Below are positions 23,831 to 34,261 of a stretch of 64,000 nt of DNA, piece after piece. This DNA is from Anastrepha obliqua (lineage: Eukaryota > Arthropoda > Insecta > Diptera > Tephritidae), in NCBI RefSeq assembly GCF_027943255.1, contig NC_072894.1, forward strand, positions 81,197,601 to 81,261,600, written 5' to 3'. Made by a program: the position numbers and the translations under genes. The first letter of the stretch is position 1, and each line of letters opens with the position of its first letter. The notes below the pieces were generated by a model. The model was not told the DNA's origin. It saw nothing but the letters and a program-made list of their open reading frames with translations, and searched no databases.

Positions 23831-24002
23831 TGCGGGAAAACTTGCTATCATTTTTTTTTATACATTCAATATTCAATACATATTCAATATTCAGAAAAAT
23901 TGGGCCCCCTTCGTGATTAGTTGGATACGGCCTTTGGAGTAGATATTGTATACAATATATGATATATATGCATATACATATATACATATACTTACATGTA
24001 AT

Positions 24003-24190
24003 TGACGCTTACATATTACGACTTTTTTGGGTGCCTTCTCCGAGCGGCAGACATTTTTTCTAAGGAGCTTTTCTATTGCAGAAGTACATTTGGAGGTTTA
24101 CCACAATCCAAGGGGCGACTGCCTTTTCTATAATTTGGAGTTTGATGCCCTGACAATCAAATCTGTGCACTTCCGAATATTTGGCGCCTT
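24003..24190 (-). mobile_element. tRNA-derived SINE, partial copy 4
   Basis: Plus-strand strings TTGACGCTTACA, TCCGAGCGGCAGACATTTTT, AAGGAGCTTTTCTATTGCAG, TTTGGAGGTTTACCA and AAGGGGCGACTG follow the family in minus orientation. The tRNA-like head is missing or unrecognisable. Confidence 0.65.
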
Positions 24191-24467
24191 GAGAGCTGTT
24201 AAAAAAACCAAGTAACGCAAAGCAGAAATGGATTCAATTGGAATCTCATCTTCAAAATCATTCACTGAAGAAATCATTTAATGTCTAGTTCATCGAGCAA
24301 ATATTCGCTTAATTAGAAATAGTGATTCTCATCGTTATTATATCACAAGAAACTTCGAAGAGAACTTGCACGCAAATAGAAGCAAGCTTTAAAAAATACT
24401 GGGATAGAGTGATATTCTCCGATGACACTAAAATGCCACTAAATGCATCAGAGCAATTGTTTTTGTA

Positions 24468-25310
24468 ACGGATGATCAAATTGGAGGTACTTTTTCCAAT
24501 CGAGTTTTTTGACAGATCACGCGTGACTAATGTCAAACTATACATACTTTTTTTAGTATTCATTGACTTTTCATCATGGAAAGGCTTGCACCTGAACAAC
24601 AAAGACAAATCGTATTAATAAAATCGACGCTCTGTCAAACGTGTTCATCGCGCGCTCAGGTGCACTATGGCGCACATAACCGTCCTACATTTTGGTCTTA
24701 ATGGCACGTCAATAACCAAAATTGCCATAATTGGGCTGAAGAGCAACCCGAAGCCATGCAAGAGTAGGCATTACATCAATGAAAACAACCGTTTGGTGCG
24801 GCCTTTAGGCTGGAGGAATCACCTGCCCATATTTATTCAAAGACAAGGCTGATGCCAATGTAACAGTGAATGGCGAACGCCCCGTGATCTCCACAACATC
24901 TGTTTCTAACAAGACGGCGCTACTTGTTTCGGTGAGCAATTTATCTCTCGTCTCGGATCAGTGGATTGGCCACAAGGATCGTGTCATATCGGACTTTTAT
25001 TTGTGGGAATATGTAAAGTCTTAATGCTTTGTGGGTAAACCAGCTTCGATTGAGGCATTGGAGACCAGCATTATAAAAGTTATTCACGCGATACTGGCCG
25101 AAGTCTTCTAGGGAGTCATTCAAAATTTGTGTTCATGGATGTCCAAATTACGGTGGAGGTGCGACCAACATTTGAAAGAGATTATCTTAAAAAAAAAAAA
25201 TTTCATAAATGGTTTTACACAAAGATAATAAATATGGCGAAATCAATTTGAATTTTGGTGGTTTTATTGTATTTGAAGTGAAAATCCCATACCTCTAAAT
25301 TGATCACCTT
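24468..25310 (+). mobile_element. DD41D-type transposon, second family, broken
   Basis: Left end GGATGATCAAATTGGAGGTA and right end, inverted, GGTGATCAATTTAGAGGTA. Inside, frames give MERLAPEQQRQIVLIKS-like sequence at 24576, then KTTVWCGL, NVTVNGER, EQFISRLGSVDWPQGSCH and, near the end, SKFVFMDVQITVEVRP in scattered frames. The order is that of a Tc1/mariner transposase with conserved W, G and D blocks. Many stops and small deletions make it dead. A sister copy lies at 34262-35015. Confidence 0.8.
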
Positions 25311-27370
25311 TTACAAAAAATTCGCTTATTGAAATATGTACGAGTATTTAAAACGAGTTTGATTCTGCACTTCTTCAGGGAACTATTGCAACTATTCGAT
25401 TTGTTCTGGTATTACGATCAAAATTCCTTAGTCTGCCGAATGGTTCAATAAAGGAAGAGACAAGAAGCAGTCAAAATATAGTATAATTGGTAGTTCTTGT
25501 TGTTTGGAATACGTTGAGAGAATCATACAGCAACGTTGGAAACAGGTCCCAGATCCGGTACTCCTGAAGAGATACAATAGTATTTTTCTTTCAGATTCAA
25601 TTACTATAAAATAAGCAATTCCTCACACTCTATTTAGTACAAATATTTTTTAACGCCATTTATGGAGCAGATATACCCTGTAATGAGCCAAGGCTTTCTG
25701 TAACATACGCATCGGACTGAGAGGGCACCAGCAAAACCTAAATTACAAGTATTTAAACACTTCTTCCATTTGAAACCTTTAATTATGTCATTTTTAACGT
25801 ATGCGGGAATCTTTTAAATAAAAAACAAAATCTAGTGTCTAAGATACAGACTTTTCTTTTATTCCTTTTTATGATCTGGCAATGTTGAACCTTTCTTCAG
25901 TTTGCGAAAAACCAATGTTTCAGAATTAATAAAAAATAGTAGGGAGCTTCCTTCAAAGGAAGTAAACAAGGCAAGCAAATCGGAATTTTAATCGCATTTG
26001 AATCCCTTCGTGATTGGGGATTCTTAAAAAAAAAAAGATTTACTAGAAACCAATATAAAGCATTACGCTTGTATACATGTGTGCGCGGGTATGGAAATAA
26101 GTTTCAGGAAACTTCTTATCATCAACGCTGAAGCCTCGGACCATAAGAATCGGCTAGTTTATCATAGTTATCGTTCTCAATACTGAAACGAAACTCTCAT
26201 CTCTAGTCTATGGAATAGCAAGCTGGTAATATGGCAAATTCAAACTTCCAAACTTGTGCACAGTTTTGTTTTGTAATAATATCTAGTTCAACTACTCTCC
26301 GAATTACATAAATTCCAGAAAGTTTGAACGATGTATTTGAGCGACTTGTGGCATTTTTGTTCAGTATTTAATAACGAATTCCCATGTTAATACATACGCT
26401 AGCTTGTACATATGTATGTCTATAGCTATGTATGTTTTTATACTTACACAACTGAGAAAGCCTGAAAGTAATTGCGAAACTAGTTTAATGATACATACAT
26501 AGATAAGATGAGGGAGAGCTGTAGCAGCCAGGATAGGGGAAAACCAAAAGTGTGAGCCTATAAGAGATGAGTATGAAACTTTAATTTTAAATCACCTAAT
26601 TCAGGCTACAGTAAATGACCAACATTTTTTTTTAAACTCAACAAGGGACAATTTATCAAATGATCAGCATTATAGGCGTCCTAAATGTTACCCGCTGTCC
26701 CGACTGCAAAATATTTTTCATTTTGCAAAAAGCAAACGCAGCCAAAGAATTTTTTGTCTAACTAAAAGTTTCATGATATTCCAAAACAATATGAACTCAA
26801 TTATTTCTTTCTGGGTCAGTGTACACCTGTTTGTTGTTAAATTAGTATAATAAATAAAATGAAATTGCCTTAATTTTTAATTGATCTTATTTACATATAT
26901 TGTATTTAAAGCTGCCAGATAGTTTTTTTTGGAGAAATCAGTTTTACCAGGTTTTTTCGGATCACAACTTTTCAATACACTTTTATTTAAATTAGGCCTA
27001 CCCCAACTAAGGGATCATGGCGAGAACGAAGAAGATGAAGACACTTTTATTTAAATTTATAAATCATAAACTTATTCATTTCAGCAATGAAAATTAATTA
27101 ATTAGTTTCAAAGTTTCTCCAACTAAATCTAACTTATTTTCGTATTTATGTACACAAAATTTTTGGCGAGCTTTAATTTACTATCCTTAGGGTGGCACGT
27201 TAGCATTAGGATGTTATAGGAACTGGAATCTGTTGGGCAAGTGCACTTGAAACCCAAGAATTTTTTGCAAAGAGGTGAAATCCAAAATAAACAAGACTGG
27301 CGTCATAAAAATGTTTTTGATGGTTCCATCTTTTTAATGAGTTGATGCCCAGATGACTTGCAGTGAAAGC
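25311..27370. other. No gene recognised (2-kb spacer)
   Basis: No coding family, RNA gene or clear element ends. A frame near 25445-25615 has no recognised motif. This is the left flank of the long-TIR element. Confidence 0.4.
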
Positions 27371-27380
27371 TTGTAGAGTG

Positions 27381-27977
27381 AGAGCCCGCGACGCCCAGAC
27401 CTTCGTTAAATTATAAAAGTTGGAAATTTTTCTATATACGTCTCCTATACAGGTATAAGCAAACCCAGATTATTAAACCTGGGTCACGGTGGCTTTGGCA
27501 GGTAACAGGTAGTAAAAGTGAGTAAAATTGAGTCTCAAATTTGTAATAGTATAAAGCTTAGTTTTTATACATTTCAACTTACAATCATATCAGAAACTGC
27601 CTCGTCCATTGGCGGACACTTAGGGCGGTAACAACCCCTCCCCAGACACCCTAACATTCTAATTATTTATAAATCTACTTTCGTCATAGTATAAAATCTA
27701 ATTTTTATATATGTTATTCAGAGATCTATAAAAATAATGTTTTCACAATCCCCAGACAGTTTCGATGGTTCCCCTATCTTCCCAGACATACTGAAGTCCA
27801 CACCAGGCATGAGCGATATGAATATATATGTACGTTGGCGCGAGTGAAATAGTGCGATCTGTTCTCTAAATTTATCAAGAATTTTCATTATATACATTTA
27901 TAACAGATAAAAAAAGTAAATTTTTAAAGGAGAACGCAGAAAAATTTTCATATTAACAAATTATTAAATCAACAATA
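27381..27977 (+). repeat. Left terminal inverted repeat (~597 bp)
   Basis: Begins AGAGCCCGCGACGCCCAGAC and ends ATTAAATCAACAATA. By eye it differs from the inverted right copy at only about four positions, near 27421, 27517 and 27882-27883. It contains CCCAGAC four times in the same orientation (27394, 27641, 27751, 27781), a candidate protein-binding motif. It also has a local stem of ACCCAG and CTGGGT around 27465. No start codon leads from it into the gene in frame. Confidence 0.95.
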
Positions 27978-28300
27978 TAAGATCCACTATAATAAGCCAA
28001 CTTTATCTTGAACTAGGACTCCAAAGTAACCAAGATGTCTCTGCAGATTTAAATCGTCACAATATCCGGAAGAACACTATACAACTACAAAAATTTGTAT
28101 CGACCTTCGAACGATTTATTAATCCTTTCAGCCCAGAAGTACCAAAAGATCAGTTACTAAATATATCTACAGGAAAATTTGCATCGCCACCGGTTGAGGA
28201 ATATCTTTTAAACATTGAATCGAATGGCGATAGTTACCGTAAAACATTTATTTCTGAGTGTCAATTGGATATCAAAAGATTTGAGAGTGCTATAAAAAAG
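27968..28300 (+). CDS. 5' segment of FEN-like nuclease gene (first frame)
   Basis: The frame opens after a stop at 27965-27967, at the inner edge of the left repeat, and runs uninterrupted to 28300. It has no methionine at all. Readable blocks are SQLYLELGLQSNQDVSADLN, KFVSTFERFINPFSPEVPKD, LLNISTGKFASPPVEEYLLN and FISECQLDIKRFESAIKK. From memory, related metazoan proteins carry a similar NPF...NISTGK region before the nuclease domain. The next frame (from 28300) is the -1 frame, and the junction is ATA AAA AAG, an A_AAA_AAG heptamer at 28294-28300. The lack of a start codon implies a lost or spliced upstream exon. Confidence 0.7.
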
Positions 28301-29912
28301 TGCGTATCAATAATTTTACCAAGGATTATGAGAAAGAAAAGAAAATTAAAGTAGGTGGTAAAATTCAAGAAGTGAAAATCCAACGAGATTTATTTGGGCG
28401 AATGCTGGGTATATCTATGGATTACAATGTTGATATATCTAAGATTTTATCGTACCCAATTACGTCGGTACCATTGTCAATGTGCCACTTAGATGGCGCA
28501 ATTTGTAAAACGGATAAAGCCGCTCTGATGAAGTGCTTGGAGAAGGAGGTACAACATGATTCTCCACGTCATATTGATGTTTTAATTATTGATGGTTTCT
28601 TTCTATTGCATACAATGAAAAATGTCCCGAAACTATTTGGAGGAATTTCAACGCAACTGTTGAAAATGGTTACACAATTAAAGGCGTTGAGAGTTGATGT
28701 AATTTTTGACCAATACTTTACACCCTCAATCAAAGATTATGAGCATTCTCAACGGTCTGAATCAGCACAATTAGACTACATTATAACTTCACCTGACCAA
28801 AAAGTACCAAGTAATTTTACAAAGGAGTTAAAAAATTCCAACTTTAAAGAAGCTCTTGTAAACTTTTTTATTTTACATTGGGCTACTGATGAAATGGCAC
28901 CATTTATTGGTAACACTTTAATTCACATAAACTTTAGAAAATGTTATTCTTTCATTGTTAATGATTCCCGGAAAGTTTTATCAGGTATTAATGAAGAATT
29001 GTCATGCCCGGAACATGAGGAAGCTGATACCAAAATTATATTTCATATCTGTAATTACAACTTTGAAGCAAATATAGTAATTCGAACTGTTGACACTGAT
29101 ATTGCCGCTATAATGCTTGCTCATTTACATCGCTTAAAAAATGATTCGACCATTTGGATGCTGACGGGTACTGGAAACAATGTGAGGTACGTGAATCTAA
29201 CAAAGATACACGCCCAGTTAGGAGAATCCATTTGCCGAAGCTTGCCTGGTTTCCACGCAATAACAGGGTGCGATTACAAACCGGCATTATTTAGAAAGGG
29301 AAAACTAAGACCTTACAAACTATTAAAAAAAAACGATGAATTCCAAAAAGCTTTTATAAAGTTCGGCGAAAATAAGTTAATAGAGGACAGCAGTGAACAG
29401 AAGAACATTTTCAATAGTGTTCAGAAATATATATGCAGTGTATATAATGTTCGGAATGCAATTGATGTCAATTCTGCTCGAGTTCAGATGTTTATAGACT
29501 CATACAAAGTTTCCGACATTAATGAGGCTTTCAATCGAAAAAAATTGAGAAACTTTGATGCTAGCAGTTTACCACCTTGTGAAAATGAGCTACTACAGCA
29601 TTTTTTACGAGCTAATTATATTTGTACGATTTGGAACAATGCTCACTTAAGAAAACCTACTTCACATAAACCTGAAAATAATGGCTGGGTACTGGATAAT
29701 GATCAATACCATTTTAAATGGTTTGAAGGAGATCAGCTACCTACTTATGTCAGTGATTCTCTACAAACTTTGTCAGGTATGTTATAATGTTCACTGTTTA
29801 TGAAGAAATTATCAACCATTCATAATTATTCTAACTTGCTTTAATTATTACAGAAGCTGATGAAGACGATGACATTCATGAGGACAAATCCGCAGAATGG
29901 AGTAGGAGGTGA
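28300..29912 (+). CDS. FEN1/XPG-like (PIN superfamily) nuclease
   Basis: A 495-codon open stretch (28300-29776, then an intron and exon 29854-29912). Counting from the first codon at 28300, the seven metal-binding acids of FEN1-type 5' nucleases can be matched: D98 (VLIIDGFFLLH), D137 (VDVIFDQYFTPSIKDYEHSQ), E241 and D243 (HEEADTKI), D265 and D267 (TVDTDIAAIML), and D325 (AITGCDYKPALF). The last lies where the H3TH/GCDY segment sits in FEN1. A GKGK-like RKGKL follows. The family is expected to cut branched or flapped DNA; its role here is unknown. The C-terminal block (LLQHFLRANYICTIWNNAHL) is of unknown function and an acidic tail is added after splicing. The first codon is GTG, so this is not a true start; see the upstream segment. 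Confidence 0.85.
29777..29853 (+). other. Probable spliceosomal intron in nuclease gene
   Basis: A GTATGT donor after TCAG and an acceptor TTATTACAG preceded by a T-rich run bound 77 bases containing stops. Splicing joins LQTLS to EADEDDDIHEDKSAEW, an acidic tail. The size is typical of small fly introns. Confidence 0.7.
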
Positions 29913-30118
29913 TGAAGATAATCGAGATACCGACGAGGACGATGAAGTTGATTAAATATTTTTTTTGATTTAATAATAATGTTTGACACATTATATTTTT
30001 ACTTTGTTTTGTAATGGCTATAATTATAAATAAAATTGAAATCTTTTTCGATTGGTTCAATTACGATCTAAATTATTCTCTCTCCTTACAACTAAACTAC
30101 AAATTTATCTTCTTAACT
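29913..30118. other. Core remainder between gene and inverted remnant
   Basis: An acidic stretch (DEDNRDTDEDDEVD, stop near 29953) is readable in a frame different from the spliced tail, so a further 1-base change probably separates them. The rest is AT-rich and unassigned. Confidence 0.5.
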
Positions 30119-30244
30119 TTAAACTTCTAGAATTTTACCATCAGCTGCGATTTTTCGTATTTTTTTCTGCACAATACTAGAAAAAATTTTCGATTGATAT
30201 TTACAACTTTCGTAGATCTCCACTTGACTCAATAAAAATCGCAT
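30119..30244 (-). pseudogene. Inverted remnant of the nuclease gene's 5' region
   Basis: An ATG-started minus-strand frame of 41 codons begins just inside the right repeat and ends IRKIAADGKILEV. At DNA level two colinear anchors match the plus-strand gene: TGAGTCAAGTGGAGATC against TGAGTGTCAATTGGATATC (28254-28272), and GATGGTAAAATTCTAGAAG against GGTGGTAAAATTCAAGAAG (28354-28372). They are 89 and 100 bases apart, respectively. So the inverted duplication once reached beyond the present repeats. Functional coding is unlikely. Confidence 0.65.
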
Positions 30245-30250
30245 TATTGT

Positions 30251-30846
30251 ATTGTTGATTTAATAATTTGTTAATATGAAAATTTTTCTGCGTTCTCCTT
30301 TAAAAATTTACTTTTTTTATCTGTTATAAATGTATATAATGAATTTTCTTGATAAATTTAGAGAACAGATCGCACTATTTCACTCGCGCCAACGTACATA
30401 TATATTCATATCGCTCATGCCTGGTGTGGACTTCAGTATGTCTGGGAAGATAGGGGAACCATCGAAACTGTCTGGGGATTGTGAAAACATTATTTTTATA
30501 GATCTCTGAATAACATATATAAAAATTAGATTTTATACTATGACGAAAGTAGATTTATAAATAATTAGAATGTTAGGGTGTCTGGGGAGGGGTTGTTACC
30601 GCCCTAAGTGTCCGCCAATGGACGAGGCAGTTTCTGATATGATTGTAAGTTGAAATGTATAAAAACTAAGCTTTATACTATTACAAATTTGAGACTCAAT
30701 TTTACTCACCTTTACTACCTGTTACCTGCCAAAGCCACCGTGACCCAGGTTTAATAATCTGGGTTTGCTTATACCTGTATAGGAGACGTATATAGAAAAA
30801 TTTCCCACTTTTATAATTTAACGAAGGTCTGGGCGTCGCGGGCTCT
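30251..30846 (-). repeat. Right terminal inverted repeat (~596 bp)
   Basis: Inverse copy of 27381-27977, ending GCGTCGCGGGCTCT at 30846. See the left repeat for motifs. The near-identity of both arms implies recent insertion or ongoing conversion between them. Confidence 0.95.
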
Positions 30847-30928
30847 TAGTCTATTGGTGACATTCGGTTCAGTGGAACCGAAGTTATTGCGGGTAAAGTG
30901 TCAGTATGTTTGTGTCATCGGCACAAAA

Positions 30929-31930
30929 ATGAGTTTCGAACAAAGAGCTAATATCAAATTTTGTTTTAAAATCGGTAAAACGTTTACCGAAACATTTGAA
31001 TTGCTGAAAAAAGTTTATGGCGATGATTGTCTATCTCGTGCCATAGTTCATGAGCGGTTTACACGTTTCTGAGATGGTTGTGAGCACATAAATGACATTG
31101 AATATATGGGCCGCCTAAAATCAGTAATGACCGAAAACTCCATCGAAATTTTTCTTAAATTTATCAAAAATTAACCGAAATTATCTTTGAAATTCATGGA
31201 ATCTGATTTGAACACCAATTTATCCCATTTTAACTGATAATTTGGTCTTACGAAGGATCTGTGCACGTTTCATTCCGCACAAGTTAACTGAGGACCAAAA
31301 ATTGCTCAGAATTCAACATTCGAAAGATCTAATTAAAGAGGCGAGAAATGACAACAGTGTAACTGGTGATGAAACGTGGTGTTTCCAACAAGAACCTGAA
31401 ACTAAGCGTTAAAGTGTCGAATGGAAGTCCCCCGACGAGCCACCACCCAAAAATTCGCGCTTGAAGAAGACAAAAATCAAGTCGATGCTCATTTGTTTTT
31501 ACGATTCCAAAGGAATTGTCCACAAGGAGCTCGTGCCAATAGGCGAAACCGTCAAAGCAATTTTCTAACTTGGCGTTTTGAAGCGTTCGTTTCGTCGCAT
31601 TCGACGAATTCGCTCTGAATACCGCTAAAGAGGGAGCTGGCGCTAATTGCATGATAATGCACCATCTCATCGATTCACTCTTCTGACTGATTTTTTAACT
31701 ACTTCTGACTCGCATTTTAACCATCAATCACTCACTGTATTTGCCTGATATGGCTCCTTGTGAAAAAAAATTGAGCTACTTCTTACGCTACTATAAGCTT
31801 AACTGTCCATCATAACCAAAATGATCCACTATCATAATTCGCTTATTATGTTAATTTTGGACCGAAACTTCGTGAGCTGCCACATGAACGAATTTCATGT
31901 TTTTCCATTTCATTTTCATTCGAAATAGTT
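30929..31930 (+). mobile_element. Mariner transposase relic
   Basis: Starts MSFEQRANIKFCFKIGKTF then TFELLKKVYGDDCLSRA and ERFTRF, the N-terminal helix-turn-helix region of a mariner transposase. It continues with many stops through FMESDLNTN, CTFHSAQVN, GDETWCFQQEPET, KSKSMLICFYDSKGIVHKE-like sequence in mixed frames, LHDNAPSHRF and LPDMAPCE (third catalytic region). The order and spacing fit DD34D mariners. Dead by numerous stops and frame changes. Its 5' terminus lies beside, or was cut by, the long-TIR element ending at 30853. Confidence 0.85.
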
Positions 31931-31934
31931 TCAT

Positions 31935-33710
31935 TAATTTTGTTTGGTTTTTAAAAATATCTTTCTAGTGGACCATTCTTTATAGACGAGAAATGCTCCA
32001 CGCTGCATCTGCTTGCAACAGTCGCAGAACTGTCACGAAATGTGTGATATCGAACTATGTAGCCTTTTCATGAGATTGTCAAAATGTTATCCATTTGGGC
32101 CACCTAACAGCAATGCATACATACATACGTACGTACATGCATATACACAAACACACATGTATGTTTGTGCATCAGACTACGCTACGCTGCACAGCATTCA
32201 TAGCTGGAGCTGTTAAGCACTATTGACTTTGTTGTTCTTACTGTATTCTGAGCGACTAGCCACGGTCCATCCAGTCAATATGACTGCATTTTACTGCTCC
32301 TTTGGAGTTGCTGTTGCTTCGCTCAGTGAGCGCATATATGTATTCATATCTTCATAAATGTTTTTATGCCACTTACATATGTACATACGTACCTATGTAC
32401 GCACGTACAGATAAACACAATGTCTCATGCCGTTGTTGTGCCACTTTGGTGGACAGCCGCGGACAGGTCTGCCAAAGAGTAGAATCTACTCGTACAACAA
32501 GCTCAGTTGTTAGGCTGTCAGGCAAACAGACAAACAGCCAGTCAGGTAGTCAAGCAGCCAAATGGGTAGATGACTGGACCTCGCAGGCACGGCACACATA
32601 CCATTGACTTTGGCATATACGAGTATAGGAGTGGGTTGCTCAGCGTATCTGTTTGCTAGCCTATTGGTATGCCGAGTTCGTTTGTTTATTTATTTTGGTT
32701 TCGGTTTTCAATAATTTTTATTTGTTTTTGTTTTTATTTCAATCGCTTGAATGTTGTTCACAGCTTCAAAGACTCAACTTGTATTGTTGTAGCACTTTTG
32801 TGGTTTTGTTGTTGCATTGAAGTGGCAACGTGGGTACGATTGCTAGTTGTATGGTTATGTTTTTGTTTCTGCTCCCATTTCTTCTTCCTTTGCTTAGGCG
32901 TCTGTTTGTGTTTAGAGTTTTTGAATAAATTTTATTTGGGTAGGTAAATATTTACATTTTTTCGTACATACATATGAACGTAGTTATTCAAGCTACAAGC
33001 GGAACCTGCAACATTAGAATAGGATACTTTGAAAATTTCCGCTAAACTCTTCCCCTAACCACAAAAGATATCGATGCAATACATTTGGCTTTAAGCCAGC
33101 TCGATTTTTAGTTTTTTGATTCCACACTATGCTAATCTCTACCCGATCCAGCAACTTTGGTTGGCAATTTATTCCGCAATTGCATGAGGATTTTTGTGGT
33201 GTAGAGTATTTTTGCTTGCTTTGAAATTTTTCTTTCTTTTTGTGTGGATTTTTTCGTATTAATATTTACATTTCTGTTGTTGTTTTTGTATTTTAGCAAA
33301 TTTGCTGACATGCGCAGTTATTGTTTGCCGCTTCGTTTGTGTGTGGCTGTATGTGAGATTTTTAGCAGCAGCAGAAGCAGCAATGTCATTGAGCTGGACG
33401 AAATATGTAAAGGTACAAAGTTTACTTAAAGCACATGCCTACATACTCTGCAGGAAAATTCTGAGCTAATCAAATATTATGAATGTACTTCGTATATTGC
33501 GATACTTTAGGTAATGGTTACCACTTATGTCAGTACTTGGTACCTCGTAAACCGTAGTTCGCACTTTAAAAAACATAAAATAAACTCCAGACTTTTGTCC
33601 ATATTTCATAAAAACTATACTGCAGAGTAGTAAATTGTACTTTGTAATATGCCTGATATATACCAGGAAGTATCAGATTCGTAAATATAAATATCTCCGC
33701 AGATATCTAA
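31935..33710. other. No gene recognised
   Basis: T-rich plus strand (32660-33430) gives hydrophobic-looking frames without family features. Microsatellites near 32120-32160 and 32380-32410. Confidence 0.4.
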
Positions 33711-33713
33711 TAT

Positions 33714-33895
33714 AAAGGGTGATCAATTTAGAAGTATTGGTTTTTAGATAGAAATAAAACAACGAACATTCAAATTGATTTGGCTATATTTATTATTTTT
33801 GTGCAAAACCATTCAAGAAATTTATTTCTTTAAGATAATCCCTTTCAAATGTTATCCACACCTCAAATTTACCGCCCCAAAAAATTAGAATAAAG
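33714..33895 (-). mobile_element. DD41D second-family 3' end, solo
   Basis: AAGGGTGATCAATTTAGAAG at the left end is the inverted 3' terminus of the element at 24468-25310. It is followed by the same subterminal order (TCAAATTGATTTGGCTATAT, TTTGTGCAAAACCATTC, TCTTTAAGATAATC, TTTCAAATGTT). Confidence 0.8.
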
Positions 33896-33899
33896 TGCA

Positions 33900-34260
33900 A
33901 AACTTCTTACATATACAAGTATTTCTTCCTATGTACTTCGATCTTTTTAATTTTACAAATTTGAATGAATTCATTGTTGTTTGCAAATCGTATACAATTT
34001 TGACAATTTCGCCAATACACCTTTGATATTATGACGTAGATGCACATCCATTGACGCAATTTGTTATTCTTAATATATTTGTATAATTAAAGCACTTAGA
34101 GAACATTACATCTACTTCAGAATAATGAATTCCACTTCCGAAACCCTTAAATTTACTTCGAAGAGTCCGATATGCTTTTATACTTGAGCAACGTCAAATC
34201 AATCATATATAGTCAAAAGTACATAGGATCTTCATAAGATACCAAATGTAATTCAAAATA
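33900..34260. other. No gene recognised
   Basis: AT-rich spacer between two relics of the same DD41D family. Confidence 0.4.
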
Positions 34261-34261
34261 T

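Larger units (their letters stand above)
27374..30853 (+). mobile_element. Long-TIR element carrying a FEN1-like nuclease gene
   Basis: Two nearly identical inverted repeats of about 597 bp (27381-27977 and 30251-30846) bracket a 2.3-kb core. The match continues outward as TAGA(G/C)T(G/A), so the ends are probably 27374 and 30853; TTG then stands on both flanks, a possible 3-bp target duplication. The core holds one gene, a FEN1/XPG-like nuclease in two frames plus a spliced tail, and a short inverted remnant of the same gene beside the right repeat. No DDE transposase, reverse transcriptase, helicase or integrase motif is seen. A mariner relic begins about 75 bp beyond the right end. Published comparison: Academ elements, which include an XPG-nuclease lineage and 3-4-bp duplications. 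That assignment is inference. Confidence 0.85.

Noticed and set aside
25445..25615. Possible transposase end after the DD41D copy
   Set aside because: Only a vague resemblance; it lies beyond the element's terminal repeat and has no catalytic motif.
30863..30882. Perfect hairpin TTCGGTTC-AGTG-GAACCGAA beside the long-TIR element
   Set aside because: An 8-base stem is notable, but nothing links it to the element or to a terminator; it may belong to the mariner leader.
32669..33429. Cysteine- and phenylalanine-rich frames resembling small membrane proteins
   Set aside because: The plus strand is poly-pyrimidine-rich; composition alone explains the residues and no homologous pattern is visible.
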